Assembly: GCF_900112695.1 (NCBI RefSeq)
Contig: NZ_FOMT01000006.1
Location: 507,888 to 571,887 of the forward strand
Length of the DNA: 64,000 bases
Source: Paenibacillus catalpae
Lineage (GTDB): Bacteria; Bacillota; Bacilli; Paenibacillales; Paenibacillaceae
Reading direction: 5' to 3'
Numbering within the stretch: the first letter of the stretch is position 1; each line of letters opens with the position of its first letter. The position numbers were made by a program, and so were the translations under genes. The notes under the pieces are model-generated. The model searched no databases. It was given only the letters and a program-made list of their open reading frames with translations, and had not been told where the DNA came from. This document shows positions 18,174 through 27,980 of this stretch, piece after piece.

Positions 18174-20276
18174 GTGCTTCAACGTTGGCAGCAATGGAAC
18201 CGCAAAGCGATACTCTGGCTGTGGGTAATTGCAATTATTGGCGCAATCGCCGCACTGCCCATCGGGATGAATCGAATGGACATGGAAGCCTCCTCGAAGT
18301 CCGTGGAGTATGTATTCGATTATCGCGACTTGGTAGAGATCTCGGACTATCAGGCACGCCCGCAGCAGTATATCGATGAGCAGCTGAACAAAATGAAAGC
18401 CGTCGGCATTACAACGATGTCGCTGTACGAGAGCTCCATGAAGGAGCTCTCCCAGTCCGGCCGCTTGAAATATTATAATTCGAAGGATATCGCACTGCTC
18501 CAAAACAAGCTGGAGCCTGTAGGGCAGAACTTCTCCTACGTTCTCTTCAGCGGCCCGCAGGAGGAAGAGCAGATCGGTCCAATCGTCCGTGAAGCGATGG
18601 ATCGTGCAGGCGCGGTCTACCGTCCCTGGTCTTTTGACGGACGTAATGGCCTTGTTATTGAATTGCCTCTGCAGGAAGTGCTGCTGCAGCCGATGGATTT
18701 CGATCCGATGACCTTGCAGTCCCTGCATGACAAAGGATTTCATATTCTGGCTCGATTCTCTGACCGCGTACTGCCTTATGATGAGGCAGCTACAGATGCG
18801 CAGCTTGCTCGTCTGAAGGAGGTTGGCGTTACTCGCGTATTGTTTGACGGTGCAACGGTGAAGGGCTACAAGGATCAATTCGAGCTTCGAAGCCTGAATT
18901 CGTTCGCAGAGCTGCTCAACAAGTATGGCATGGGGATCGCTACGATTGAGAATTTGAAAAAACCTCAGTCCGGCATAAATAAATTAGCATTTATTACAAA
19001 CTATAATATTGTACGCCTCTATTCGCTGTCGGCTGAAGATGCTATCGGCAAGTCGCCGGAAGTATTAACCGACCGCTTCCTGCTTGCTGCGAAGGACCGC
19101 AACATCCGGATGTTCTTCATGAATGCTGGCGTGCAGACAAGCACGGAGAAATCGGCAGTTGTAAGCGGACTGGACAACTTGTATATCACAATGAAGGGCA
19201 AAGACGGCCTGGTTCAGAAACTGACAGATGCCGGCTTCTCTCCAAATTTGGCTCAGCCGTTTGATGTGAAGCATCCTTCTTATGCGAAGCCGCTTAAGAT
19301 GGTCGTGGCGGCAGGCGCCGTTGCTCTGATTGCCCTTCTTATTAATGTCTTTATCCCGGGCACGCTCATTGCGCTGTTCCTGATCGGATTGATTGGGGCG
19401 GCCGGTCTGTTCCAGATCAACAGCGCGCTCGCCGAGCAGGCGCTGGCGCTTGGAGCAGGCATTAGCGCTCCTACGCTTGCCCTGGTCTGGGTCATGAACC
19501 GCGTATATGCGCGAACCGAAGGCAGCCTCCGCACAGTAGGCGGGACCGCCTGGAATGGACGAGCTGGTACGGCGGAAGAAGGTAAATGGATATTTGAAGG
19601 TCTGACGGTGGGACGCCGTCTTGGCCTTGCAATCACCTGGTTCGTCGTTACCGCGCTTATCTCGCTGATGGCCGTGCCTTTTGTTTTCGGCCTTCTGAAC
19701 AATATTACGTACAGCATGGTCCTGCAGCAGTTCCGCGGCGTGAGCCTGCTTCATTTGGCGCCAATCGGCTTAACCGCAATCTACGTGCTGCTCTACACCG
19801 GCCATTCGCCTGTACGCCGTCTGCGTAAGGTAGCGAATATGCCGATTACGGTATTTATGGTCATCGCGTTTGTCGTTATTGCGGTGGTAGGCATGTACTA
19901 CCTGTCGCGTACCGGCAATGAGGGCTCTGCTTCATCCCTGGAACTGACGTTCCGTAACTGGCTGGAGCAAACGTTTGGCGTTCGTCCGCGGAGCAAGGAA
20001 TTCCTCTTGTCCCATCCGCTGTTATTAATTGGATTGTTCCTGGCGCTTCGTTACCGCGTAGCTTGGGTATTCATTATCGTTGGTTCGATCGGGCAGCTGT
20101 CGATGGTTGATACGTTCGCTCATATTCATACGCCGCTGTATATCTCGATTATCCGCGTATTCCTTGGCCTTGGCCTCGGCGCGATCATCGGTTTGATCCT
20201 GATTGGCGTGTGGCAAGTGCTGGAAGGGGTATGGCGTAAATGGTCACCGGGACTGATAAGAAAAATTACCGAATAG
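18174..20276 (+). CDS. DUF5693 family polytopic membrane protein
   Basis: 700 aa from GTG 18174 (ACGGAGGA at 18161-18168). One N-terminal TM helix is followed by a large outside domain (about residues 40-375, starting with YVFDYRDLVEISDYQARP), then about eight TM helices to the end. I place it in DUF5693, whose function is unknown. The last 37 nt overlap csaB, so the two are translationally coupled. With csaB and tagA downstream, a role in assembly or export of the secondary wall polymer is a reasonable inference, not shown by motif. Confidence 0.75.
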   Translation: MLQRWQQWNRKAILWLWVIAIIGAIAALPIGMNRMDMEASSKSVEYVFDYRDLVEISDYQARPQQYIDEQLNKMKAVGITTMSLYESSMKELSQSGRLKYYNSKDIALLQNKLEPVGQNFSYVLFSGPQEEEQIGPIVREAMDRAGAVYRPWSFDGRNGLVIELPLQEVLLQPMDFDPMTLQSLHDKGFHILARFSDRVLPYDEAATDAQLARLKEVGVTRVLFDGATVKGYKDQFELRSLNSFAELLNKYGMGIATIENLKKPQSGINKLAFITNYNIVRLYSLSAEDAIGKSPEVLTDRFLLAAKDRNIRMFFMNAGVQTSTEKSAVVSGLDNLYITMKGKDGLVQKLTDAGFSPNLAQPFDVKHPSYAKPLKMVVAAGAVALIALLINVFIPGTLIALFLIGLIGAAGLFQINSALAEQALALGAGISAPTLALVWVMNRVYARTEGSLRTVGGTAWNGRAGTAEEGKWIFEGLTVGRRLGLAITWFVVTALISLMAVPFVFGLLNNITYSMVLQQFRGVSLLHLAPIGLTAIYVLLYTGHSPVRRLRKVANMPITVFMVIAFVVIAVVGMYYLSRTGNEGSASSLELTFRNWLEQTFGVRPRSKEFLLSHPLLLIGLFLALRYRVAWVFIIVGSIGQLSMVDTFAHIHTPLYISIIRVFLGLGLGAIIGLILIGVWQVLEGVWRKWSPGLIRKITE

Positions 20277-21394
20277 TGATCTCCGGCTATTACGGCTTTC
20301 GCAACAGCGGTGATGAAGCGGTGCTTCGGTCGATCTTGCTCGCATTAGCCGAGCAAGGCGAAGCCGCCGGCATTCACATCCAGCCGGTCGTGCTGTCAGC
20401 CGACCCGGACTGGACAAGCCGCATGTACGGCGTGGAGGCCGTCCGGAGGATGCATCCGAAGGACCTGCTGAACGCGCTCCGTACGAGCGACGGGCTGATC
20501 AGCGGCGGCGGAAGCCTGCTGCAGGATGCCACAAGCTCGAAGACGATTCCGTATTACACCGGAATCATCAAGCTTGCCCAATGGCTTGGCAAGCCGACGT
20601 TTATTTATTCGCAAGGGATCGGGCCGGTAACCCGGCGCTGGATGGATCCGCTCATCCGCTCGAGCATGCGGAAGAGCGCGTATGTGTCGGTGCGGGACGC
20701 CGAATCCGCTGAGCTGCTTAAGCGGATTGGCGTGCCGCACAGCCGGATCGAGGTTGTACCCGATCCGGTAATGGGGCTGCCGCTGCCGGCTGGCGCGGCA
20801 GCGGGGCGGGCGCAAGCCGCCGATGATGCGGCGGCTGTGCCCGTGCTGGGCGTGTCCTTGCGGCATTGGCGCAAGGACGGCGCCGATCTTGGCCGCGCGG
20901 CAGACGCGCTGGCCGAGCTTGCCAGCCGCCGCCCGGTGCGGCTGCGGTTCCTTCCGTTCCATACGCCGGACGATGCTGAAGCATCGAAGCTGGTCATGGA
21001 ACGGCTCAGCGGCAGGCTGGCCGAAGGAAGCTCGGCCGAGCTGGCCGCCCCTGGCGATGACCCCCAGCAAATGCTGCTGGAGGTAAGCCGCTGCGACGCG
21101 CTGCTGGGCATGCGCCTGCACGCGCTCATCTACGCAGCGAACCAGATGGTTCCGATGCTTGGCTTATCGTACGATCCGAAGATCGACCAGTTCCTTCACC
21201 GGCTTGGTCTTGCGGCGGTCGGTACGACCGAGCAGCTCGATCCGGGCGCATTTGCGGACAGCGCAGAGCAATTGCTGGACGACATAAGCGGCTGGAAAGA
21301 GAAGCATCGCGAAGCGATCGAACGATTAAGGCAACAATCGCAGCAACCGGCGCAACAAATCGCGCAGTTATTGCGTCATACCATATCGAGGTGA
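20240..21394 (+). CDS. csaB: Polysaccharide pyruvyl transferase CsaB
   Basis: 384-aa enzyme that adds a ketal pyruvate to ManNAc of the secondary wall polymer; in B. anthracis and Paenibacillus alvei this modification is needed for SLH-domain binding. Family marks: SGYYGFRNSGDEA at the N-terminus, GGGSLLQD, YSQGIGPV, VRDAESAELL, LGVSLRHWRK and the C-terminal GMRLHALIYAAN. It starts inside the DUF5693 gene. Bases 20760-21150 are noticeably GC-rich (Ala-rich linker). Four SLH proteins in this window are its presumed clients. Confidence 0.93.
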   Translation: MVTGTDKKNYRIVISGYYGFRNSGDEAVLRSILLALAEQGEAAGIHIQPVVLSADPDWTSRMYGVEAVRRMHPKDLLNALRTSDGLISGGGSLLQDATSSKTIPYYTGIIKLAQWLGKPTFIYSQGIGPVTRRWMDPLIRSSMRKSAYVSVRDAESAELLKRIGVPHSRIEVVPDPVMGLPLPAGAAAGRAQAADDAAAVPVLGVSLRHWRKDGADLGRAADALAELASRRPVRLRFLPFHTPDDAEASKLVMERLSGRLAEGSSAELAAPGDDPQQMLLEVSRCDALLGMRLHALIYAANQMVPMLGLSYDPKIDQFLHRLGLAAVGTTEQLDPGAFADSAEQLLDDISGWKEKHREAIERLRQQSQQPAQQIAQLLRHTISR

Positions 21395-21401
21395 TTTTCA
21401 C

Positions 21402-22163
21402 TTGTCGAAACAAGTCCCAACGGTGCCGATTTACGGAATTCCATTCTCTAAGATGAGCATGGACGAGACGGTCAACTACCTAACAGAAGCAATTGAACAG
21501 AAGCGCCAGACGCATGTCATTACGGCTAATCCGATTATGGTAATGTCGGCGGTTGAGAGCCAGGATTACTACAAGATGATGAGAAAAGCCGAGCTTATCG
21601 TACCTGACGGTGCGGGAGTCGTATGGGCAGCCAATTATGTTGGCACGCCGGTGACAGAACGCGTAACGGGCTTTGACCTGTTGCATCGTCTTATGCAAGA
21701 GGGCGAAAAACGGAAATGGACAGCTTATTTGCTCGGCACTTCGCAGGAAGTGATTGAAGCAGCGGCCGAAAAGCTGCAGCTGCAATATCCGCAGGTTCGC
21801 ATCGTAGGCTATCGCGACGGATATTTTGGCGCCGATCAGGACGCCGAGGTAGTCGAAGCGATTCGGCAGGCAGCACCGGATTTACTGTTTGTGGCACGAG
21901 GCGCGGAAACGCAGGAGCCTTGGATTGCCAAATATAAGAAGCAACTTGGAGTCCCGTTTATTATGGGAGTTGGAGGAAGTTTCGATATTGTTGCAGGCAA
22001 GCTCAAAAGAGCGCCAATCCTGTTCCAGAAGCTGCGTTTGGAGTGGTTTTACCGGTTATTACAGGAGCCGAAAAGGCTGCCAAGAATGTTGGTATTGCCG
22101 AAATTCGTCGTGAAAGTGGTTCGCGATAAAGAAAACGTCAAGAAACCACGCTCTACTACGTAA
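21402..22163 (+). CDS. tagA: WecG/TagA/CpsF family ManNAc transferase
   Basis: 253-aa glycosyltransferase that adds ManNAc to lipid-linked GlcNAc. Conserved blocks: HVITANPIMVM, ELIVPDGAGVVWAANY (with the family's catalytic Asp), TAYLLGTSQEVIE, YRDGYF, RGAETQEPW and GVGGSFDIVAGKLKRAP. TTG start, GAGGTGATT upstream, 7 nt after csaB. In P. alvei the TagA homologue acts in secondary wall polymer synthesis, and that is the likely job here rather than teichoic acid. Confidence 0.9.
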   Translation: MSKQVPTVPIYGIPFSKMSMDETVNYLTEAIEQKRQTHVITANPIMVMSAVESQDYYKMMRKAELIVPDGAGVVWAANYVGTPVTERVTGFDLLHRLMQEGEKRKWTAYLLGTSQEVIEAAAEKLQLQYPQVRIVGYRDGYFGADQDAEVVEAIRQAAPDLLFVARGAETQEPWIAKYKKQLGVPFIMGVGGSFDIVAGKLKRAPILFQKLRLEWFYRLLQEPKRLPRMLVLPKFVVKVVRDKENVKKPRSTT

Positions 22164-22202
22164 TAACCTCCCAAAACCGTTGAAAACAAGTGAAAACGGG
22201 AT

Positions 22203-22232
22203 TTGGAGTTTCTTCTTCTGTCGGAGTATAAT
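22203..22232 (+). promoter_or_regulatory. SigA-type promoter of tagO
   Basis: TTGGAG at 22203-22208, 18 nt, TATAAT at 22227-22232; the gene starts 37 nt further on. Confidence 0.55.
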
Positions 22233-22268
22233 TCACTTCGGTAGAAAGAAAAAGGGGAGCTGCACAAT

Positions 22269-23405
22269 ATGCCAGCAGGCTTACTGTACACACTAGGATT
22301 TATCATATCTTTAATAATAGCTTTGGTTATGACACCGCTTGTTAAAAAATTCGCTTTCAAGGTTGGAGCGATCGATAAACCGAATCACCGTAAAGTACAT
22401 ACGCGGATTATGCCTCGTATGGGTGGTCTCGGGATCTATCTTGCTTTTGCAATTGGATTTCTCATTCTTATGCCGTTTATTCCGGACGGGTTGCTGAACC
22501 ATGAAGGAACGAATCTGATCCGCGCCGTTCTTGTTGGCGGTACGATCATTATCCTTATTGGTGCCTTCGACGACCGCTTCGAGCTGTCGGCTAAGGTGAA
22601 GCTCGTTGCCCAAATCGCTGCGGCTTGCGTAGTCGTATTCGGTTTTGGTATCAAGATCGACCTGCTGAACGTACCGTTTGGCGCGACGATGCAGCCGATT
22701 GAAGCATGGGTATCCATCCCGCTTACGATTTTCTGGATTGTGGGCGTTACGAACGCGATCAACCTGATCGATGGTCTAGATGGGCTGGCAGGCGGCGTAT
22801 CCGCTATTGCGATTGGCACCATTCTCGTGATGGCGATCATCATGGGCAATGTACCGATTATCCTGCTTAGCGTTCTGCTGCTTGGCGGTATTGTTGGATT
22901 CTTGTACTTCAACTTCCACCCGGCCAAAATCTTTATGGGAGACTCGGGCTCCTTGTTCCTGGGCTTCTGCCTGGCGATGCTCTCGATGACGAGCTTCAAG
23001 CAGATTACGATCGTATCTTTCGTAACTCCGCTGCTTATCATCGGCGTACCGTTGTCCGACACGTTCTTCGCGATTATCCGTCGCCTCGTGAACAAGCGCC
23101 CGATCTTTGCGCCGGACAAAGGACATCTGCATCACTGCTTGCAAGAGCTTGGCTTCAGCCACCGCAAGACGGTTCTTATCATTTGGAGTGTGGCTGCGGT
23201 GTTCGGCGGCTTTGCGATCCTGCAATCAACGGTTGTCCAATCTTCCGCGGCAAACTGGATTACGTTTATCGTGATCTGTCTGGTAATCTTCAGCCTTCAG
23301 ATTGGTGCGGAGCTGATCGGTATCGTAGACAAGTCGCGTCGTCCGCTCATTAACTTCTTGAACCGCGTGCTTCGCTCGAAGGTCGATGCAAGAAGCTCGA
23401 AATAA
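22269..23405 (+). CDS. tagO: Undecaprenyl-phosphate GlcNAc-1-phosphate transferase TagO/WecA
   Basis: 378-aa polytopic enzyme (about 10-11 TM helices) that starts wall-polymer synthesis by moving GlcNAc-1-P from UDP-GlcNAc to undecaprenyl phosphate. Motifs: KPNHRKVHTRIMPRMGG, the Asp-rich FDDRFEL, NLIDGLDGLAGG, FMGDSGSLFLGF and the sugar-recognition PDKGHLHHCL. It should supply the lipid-linked primer for TagA. AAAGGGGAGC precedes the ATG. It has its own promoter and terminator, so it is a separate unit from csaB-tagA. Confidence 0.93.
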   Translation: MPAGLLYTLGFIISLIIALVMTPLVKKFAFKVGAIDKPNHRKVHTRIMPRMGGLGIYLAFAIGFLILMPFIPDGLLNHEGTNLIRAVLVGGTIIILIGAFDDRFELSAKVKLVAQIAAACVVVFGFGIKIDLLNVPFGATMQPIEAWVSIPLTIFWIVGVTNAINLIDGLDGLAGGVSAIAIGTILVMAIIMGNVPIILLSVLLLGGIVGFLYFNFHPAKIFMGDSGSLFLGFCLAMLSMTSFKQITIVSFVTPLLIIGVPLSDTFFAIIRRLVNKRPIFAPDKGHLHHCLQELGFSHRKTVLIIWSVAAVFGGFAILQSTVVQSSAANWITFIVICLVIFSLQIGAELIGIVDKSRRPLINFLNRVLRSKVDARSSK

Positions 23406-23434
23406 TAGGCTATTATCTTATATAGGTTAGACCA

Positions 23435-23465
23435 AAGGGTTGTCCGATGAGGACAACCCTTTTTC
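23435..23465 (+). terminator. Rho-independent terminator after tagO
   Basis: AAGGGTTGTCC and GGACAACCCTT form a perfect 11-bp stem around GATGA, followed by TTTTT. Confidence 0.95.
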
Positions 23466-23518
23466 TGTTTTATTAAAATTTCTTTATAATTCCAATCTGC
23501 CGGTTGGACTAACATTTT

Positions 23519-23616
23519 GGGGCTAAAGGACCGATAACAACAGTACAGAACTATTCTTCATCTGAAGCGGACGAGGGAGGAAGTAAATCGAGACGTATAG
23601 CCGTGTTATCGACCCC
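23519..23616 (+). ncRNA. Candidate structured leader of the 1381-aa SLH gene
   Basis: CGATAACA (23532-23539) pairs with TGTTATCG (23604-23611), and GGGG (23519-23522) can pair with CCCC (23613-23616), closing an element of about 100 nt with an inner TTC-ATCT-GAA hairpin. A TATAAT at 23485-23490 with a poor -35 lies upstream. The element ends 86 nt before the start codon. I recognise no known riboswitch class. Confidence 0.4.
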
Positions 23617-23701
23617 TAATTGCAATGTCAAACAGTTGGAACAGTCGACCATACTTTTGTTTATTACGCTAACAGCCATTATATAAAGGAGGAACATCGT
23701 T

Positions 23702-26700
23702 TTGAAAAAGCTATTATCCCTTGTGCTGTCACTGGCGCTTCTAATTACGCTGCTGCCGCCGTTTGGTACACCGCACAAAGCTTCTGCGGCAGGAACTTAC
23801 TTCTTGTTTAATAATGAACAGTACTCAGCGGCTAGTGCAAGAATTACAACTGACCAGCGCGTGACGCTTAAAGGTACGATTAATAATGTAGTAGGTAATT
23901 CAATCAGTTACAGCGTTTATAACGTTTCGGTCAACGGAAATACAGAGACCGTTGTTAATTCCATTGAGAATCAAACGGCTAATGTCACATTGAGCGGAAA
24001 TAACATTACCGTTTCAAACGTGGAGCTGTATCCGGGTCTCAACAAACTGACATTTAAGGGGATCTACGGTACTTCGACAGTCAGCGAATCGATCTACATC
24101 GAATACCGCAACAGCCCAATGCTTTATGACTTGGCGGCTACGATCCGCGGTACAAGTTACCCGATTTTGGAGGATCAAACAACGGTTCTGCAATCGGCTT
24201 TGTCCGACGGCAAAACAAGCGAAGATATATCCATTAGCGGTAAAGCTCCAAACGCTACAAAAGTTGCGGTTATTGTAAACGGCAAGAGCTATGAATATAA
24301 TGTGTCTGATGCCGGGGACTACAATTTTGTTGCTTCGCCATTAAACATCAAGTCGGGCAAAAATATTGTAACAATTCGCGTGTACAATAATAGCCAAGTC
24401 GTAGAGACAATAAGAGAAATTGCATTTTATAACGGTTCTTCGACCTTCTACGATATGTCCGTAACAGATGGAACAACTTCCATCGATTTGGACAAAACGT
24501 CTGATCTGTCTGTTTCTGCTGGCCAGACGCTGACGCTTTCGGGTAAAGCGATTATTCCGGTTAAATATGCAAGCAACGCGTATACGCCGAATGTAGCGGA
24601 CTTTGCCAATCTTGCTAGCCAATTTCAATATTTGCCGCAATGGGTAAACGGAACAAATTATCAGTTAGTTGCGGCTGATATCATAGGCGTAAGCCCAGAC
24701 AAAGATTCGATTACGCAAACGACGAAATACATTACAGTTTCGTTTAAGTTCAATATTGGTACAACTGGTTCATCGGGCTTTGCTTATGAGACACCTTACC
24801 GTTTCAAAATGCAAGGTAATAATGTGGTAGAGGCAGAATCTCAGCAATCAGGCACCTACACACTGACGCTTCATAATAGCACGCTTCCGTATATCTATGA
24901 TGTCAACTACCTGACTGGTTATACAGCGGGTATGAAGGGGAACTTACCGCAGCTTCAAGTACTCGAAGGTACTGATATCGAGAATGCGAACATTTACTCG
25001 CTGCCAATGGGTGTAGAAGTTTTGATCGGCAACTACACCTCCATGGGAACGAACTATTCCAACATTGTTGCTCTGGTTAACAGTGCTGGACAAGCGTTGA
25101 ATTCTTCCTCAGGCATAAGCTTCAGTCAAGATACGGAATATCAAATTGTGTACCGAAACGTGAATGGTACTTCAGTTCCATTCCTGCGCGTATTTATGGA
25201 GATTTCGAAGTTGCCAACCGCAGGTACTCAAAAGCTGTATTTCAAAGTAACGGGCAATGCTGCACTGAAAGAAGCATCTATTAGATTGTTGTATGGTCCA
25301 TACGTGAAGTATGACAAATTGTATAATGGCATGCAGATAAATTACGATACGACAATGAAAGTAAATGACGGTATTACTTATATTTTTAATCAACTTGGCA
25401 ATTTTGCCGGACAGTTGATGAATATCGCCAATGAAGACGAGATTGTGTATCCAAGTACTCTAGGGGCAACAAAGCCACAATCGGTCTTCTTCTATATTAA
25501 TAACGTAGAGGTTCCATTGATTCAAGATGGAACTGCAACAAAGACCAAGTTTAAACTTGCTTCAAAGATTGTGAACAATAACGGTGTCGATGTTGACACG
25601 GTTAAATCTACAGCCTTTGGTGTCTTGAACAAAACTGGTGAAAACACCTTCAAAATCGTATATAAAACGGCTAAAAACAACTATGAGAACACCGTTAAAG
25701 TCAATATTGTTCCGACTAATTTGCCTTCAATTCCGGCTGCAAATACCGACGGCATATATCCGTACAGTATAAATCTGCAGGAGCCACTTGCAAGCGATCC
25801 TAACTTTACGAATGTATCGAGTATTTTCCAAACGAAAGAAGCTCGAATGAATGTTTACGGTACGTTCGACTTTGTAGATCTTGGTGACGATACGGTAGAA
25901 ATTGCGAACAAAATGGCTGAACTGAAGGACCCGGACGGGATTCCCACGACCAATGATAGTTTGCTCACTAATTATATTTTGAGAGTAAGTTCTCCTAACT
26001 TCGTTAAGGACGTGGAATGGGATTTATCGAAAGAATTCACACCAACTCTCAATGGCAAAGCCGTTGGCAGTGCACCTATTAATTCAGGTACAGGTGGTTC
26101 AGTTGCCGGCATCAAGGTGTATTACGATGTAACTAACCAATATTTCTACTTCATTATGCAGGATCAAGAAATACCTGAGGACGGCAGTTCGCAAGTTTAT
26201 ACGTTTACGGTATTTAATACCGGTGAAGCCGGGCCTCGCGCGACTTATCGTCTCGAAGTCGATCCGGTTGCCATTCCTTACACGGTACTTGCACCTGTAA
26301 CAGAAGAACGGAATTTGAACTCTAACTTTGTGGATGTCATCATCGCTTCCCCTGGCGCGGATTCCATGACTATTAACAAGCTGCCTGCCAAGAAGGTAAC
26401 GTATCTTGACTATAGCAAGGATCCAGTAACACCAGCACCTATCGAGGCGTACAAAGTTCGTGTAACGGGCTTGAAAGCCGATAAAGAAACAGCAATCCCA
26501 ATTGTTATTACTCGCGGCAAGGATAAAATTTCTGATTCCCTAACCGTTAATTATGAACCAGCGAAAATTCCTGGAGCACAATATACGGAAACGATGGCAA
26601 GTTCTCATAAAGTGTTTGATAGCAGTCTTACGTTGACATTCCCGAGAAACACAAAGCTGATCCGACCTTCGTATAATTCGACAAGCGGCAACTCAAGCCA

Positions 26701-27847
26701 GATTTATAGCGGGAATCAGCTGCTGTTCGGCATTGCCAACCCTACAGATGGCGTATTGAATCGTTACGAATTTAGAAGTCAACCAGCAGATTATTGGTCT
26801 GAGAATAGAATAGGCTCGTATTATCTAAGTGAATATTTCTCGGACAGATTTATTAAAGTCAGCTCGCTCTTCTGGATCGATGGTGGTCTGGCGGATGATG
26901 ACAGCACGAAAGCTTATGATCCGATTACTTCGGGACAGGATCCTTATCCATACGCAATGGTTCAAGGAGACACGACTCAGCAGTTCTTCAAACGGTTCAG
27001 CAGCGGAAGAGAGATTATCCCATCGCAGTCGGGAACCTTAACGCTGACCTATGATTCAAGTATTTCGCAGGATGCTGGAACCATTGTAACGGTATTCCGT
27101 TATGATCCTTACGAGAATGTGTGGGAGAACATGGGCGGTACGGTTGATTCGAAGAAGCATACCATTAAAGTGCCGTTCCAGAAATTTGGTTACTACGTAG
27201 TAGGCAAGCTAACTTATGGCTTCAATGATATCAACGACCACGGCTATGCTCGTAATTCGATGGAGGCTATCTTCGCTAAAGGCGTCATGAATGCTGAGGA
27301 CCCGACTGGTATCTTTGGCGCTGATCAATACGTATCCCGCGGGGAATTCGCTCGTATGATCGTTAAAGCTTTGAGTATCCCTCTGAACTACGAAGGTCCA
27401 AAGCATTTTATCGATGTACCGGTTGATCCAATTTTAAATATGGACGCGCTTTATGATTACCGCTATATCGAGACAGCAGCAAGGGCTGGTATTATCCGGG
27501 GCACGCAGCCGGTAACTTTCGAACCGGCTAGCAAGTTGACGCGCCAGGACGCATCGGTTATTCTAGCAAAAGCTCTTAATTTGAAGCTGGAGACTAACTC
27601 GGCTAAAGCGAAGGCAGCGCTGGATAAAGCGTTCAAGGACTCCGCTAACGCAGACTATTATGCAGTGCCGTCCATTCTTGCGATTCAGAAAAAAGGCTTT
27701 ATTCAAGGCTCCATGATAAATCCTAATGATAAGAAAGCCGGCTACGTGTTTGAGCCTCGTTCCAGGCTCCTGCGCAGTGACGCAGCTATTCTTATCTCCA
27801 AGGTAATGGCGAGCAACAAAACATTGCCGGCAATATACGCAAATTAA
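23702..27847 (+). CDS. Large secreted protein with C-terminal SLH domains
   Basis: 1381 aa; TTG start with AAAGGAGGAAC at 23685-23695. Signal peptide MKKLLSLVLSLALLITLLP… ends near AHKASAA (about residue 28). Residues 30-1160 are beta-rich, Thr/Asn/Ser-rich and give no motif I recognise, apart from Ig-like spacing. The last about 190 residues hold three SLH-like units (from FNDINDHGYARNSMEAIF), but the usual TRAE motif is changed to SRGE, TRQD and LRSD. It is flanked by tagO and the main S-layer gene. Likely a surface structural or wall-associated protein; no enzymatic signature is visible. Confidence 0.85.
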   Translation: MKKLLSLVLSLALLITLLPPFGTPHKASAAGTYFLFNNEQYSAASARITTDQRVTLKGTINNVVGNSISYSVYNVSVNGNTETVVNSIENQTANVTLSGNNITVSNVELYPGLNKLTFKGIYGTSTVSESIYIEYRNSPMLYDLAATIRGTSYPILEDQTTVLQSALSDGKTSEDISISGKAPNATKVAVIVNGKSYEYNVSDAGDYNFVASPLNIKSGKNIVTIRVYNNSQVVETIREIAFYNGSSTFYDMSVTDGTTSIDLDKTSDLSVSAGQTLTLSGKAIIPVKYASNAYTPNVADFANLASQFQYLPQWVNGTNYQLVAADIIGVSPDKDSITQTTKYITVSFKFNIGTTGSSGFAYETPYRFKMQGNNVVEAESQQSGTYTLTLHNSTLPYIYDVNYLTGYTAGMKGNLPQLQVLEGTDIENANIYSLPMGVEVLIGNYTSMGTNYSNIVALVNSAGQALNSSSGISFSQDTEYQIVYRNVNGTSVPFLRVFMEISKLPTAGTQKLYFKVTGNAALKEASIRLLYGPYVKYDKLYNGMQINYDTTMKVNDGITYIFNQLGNFAGQLMNIANEDEIVYPSTLGATKPQSVFFYINNVEVPLIQDGTATKTKFKLASKIVNNNGVDVDTVKSTAFGVLNKTGENTFKIVYKTAKNNYENTVKVNIVPTNLPSIPAANTDGIYPYSINLQEPLASDPNFTNVSSIFQTKEARMNVYGTFDFVDLGDDTVEIANKMAELKDPDGIPTTNDSLLTNYILRVSSPNFVKDVEWDLSKEFTPTLNGKAVGSAPINSGTGGSVAGIKVYYDVTNQYFYFIMQDQEIPEDGSSQVYTFTVFNTGEAGPRATYRLEVDPVAIPYTVLAPVTEERNLNSNFVDVIIASPGADSMTINKLPAKKVTYLDYSKDPVTPAPIEAYKVRVTGLKADKETAIPIVITRGKDKISDSLTVNYEPAKIPGAQYTETMASSHKVFDSSLTLTFPRNTKLIRPSYNSTSGNSSQIYSGNQLLFGIANPTDGVLNRYEFRSQPADYWSENRIGSYYLSEYFSDRFIKVSSLFWIDGGLADDDSTKAYDPITSGQDPYPYAMVQGDTTQQFFKRFSSGREIIPSQSGTLTLTYDSSISQDAGTIVTVFRYDPYENVWENMGGTVDSKKHTIKVPFQKFGYYVVGKLTYGFNDINDHGYARNSMEAIFAKGVMNAEDPTGIFGADQYVSRGEFARMIVKALSIPLNYEGPKHFIDVPVDPILNMDALYDYRYIETAARAGIIRGTQPVTFEPASKLTRQDASVILAKALNLKLETNSAKAKAALDKAFKDSANADYYAVPSILAIQKKGFIQGSMINPNDKKAGYVFEPRSRLLRSDAAILISKVMASNKTLPAIYAN

Positions 27848-27852
27848 TGGGA

Positions 27853-27893
27853 TAGAGCGGCTCGGCTCTTGGCCGAACTGCTCTAGTTTTCTT
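27853..27893 (+). terminator. Rho-independent terminator after the 1381-aa SLH gene
   Basis: AGAGC…GCTCGGC and GCCGAAC…GCTCT pair around TCTTG, followed by AGTTTTCTT. Confidence 0.8.
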
Positions 27894-27964
27894 CTATTAA
27901 TTTCTAAAGTAAGTTTATCCATGGAAAATGTTAAGCATCGACGAGATTGATAGGCCAAGCTATA

Positions 27965-27980
27965 CTAGGTACATACCTAG
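27965..27980. repeat. Small palindrome upstream of the S-layer gene
   Basis: CTAGGTA and TACCTAG separated by CA. It could be a regulator's operator; no regulator can be named. Confidence 0.5.

Noticed and set aside
23519..23616. Known c-di-GMP or c-di-AMP riboswitch in the SLH leader
   Set aside because: The conserved cores of those classes are not seen; kept only as an unclassified structured leader.
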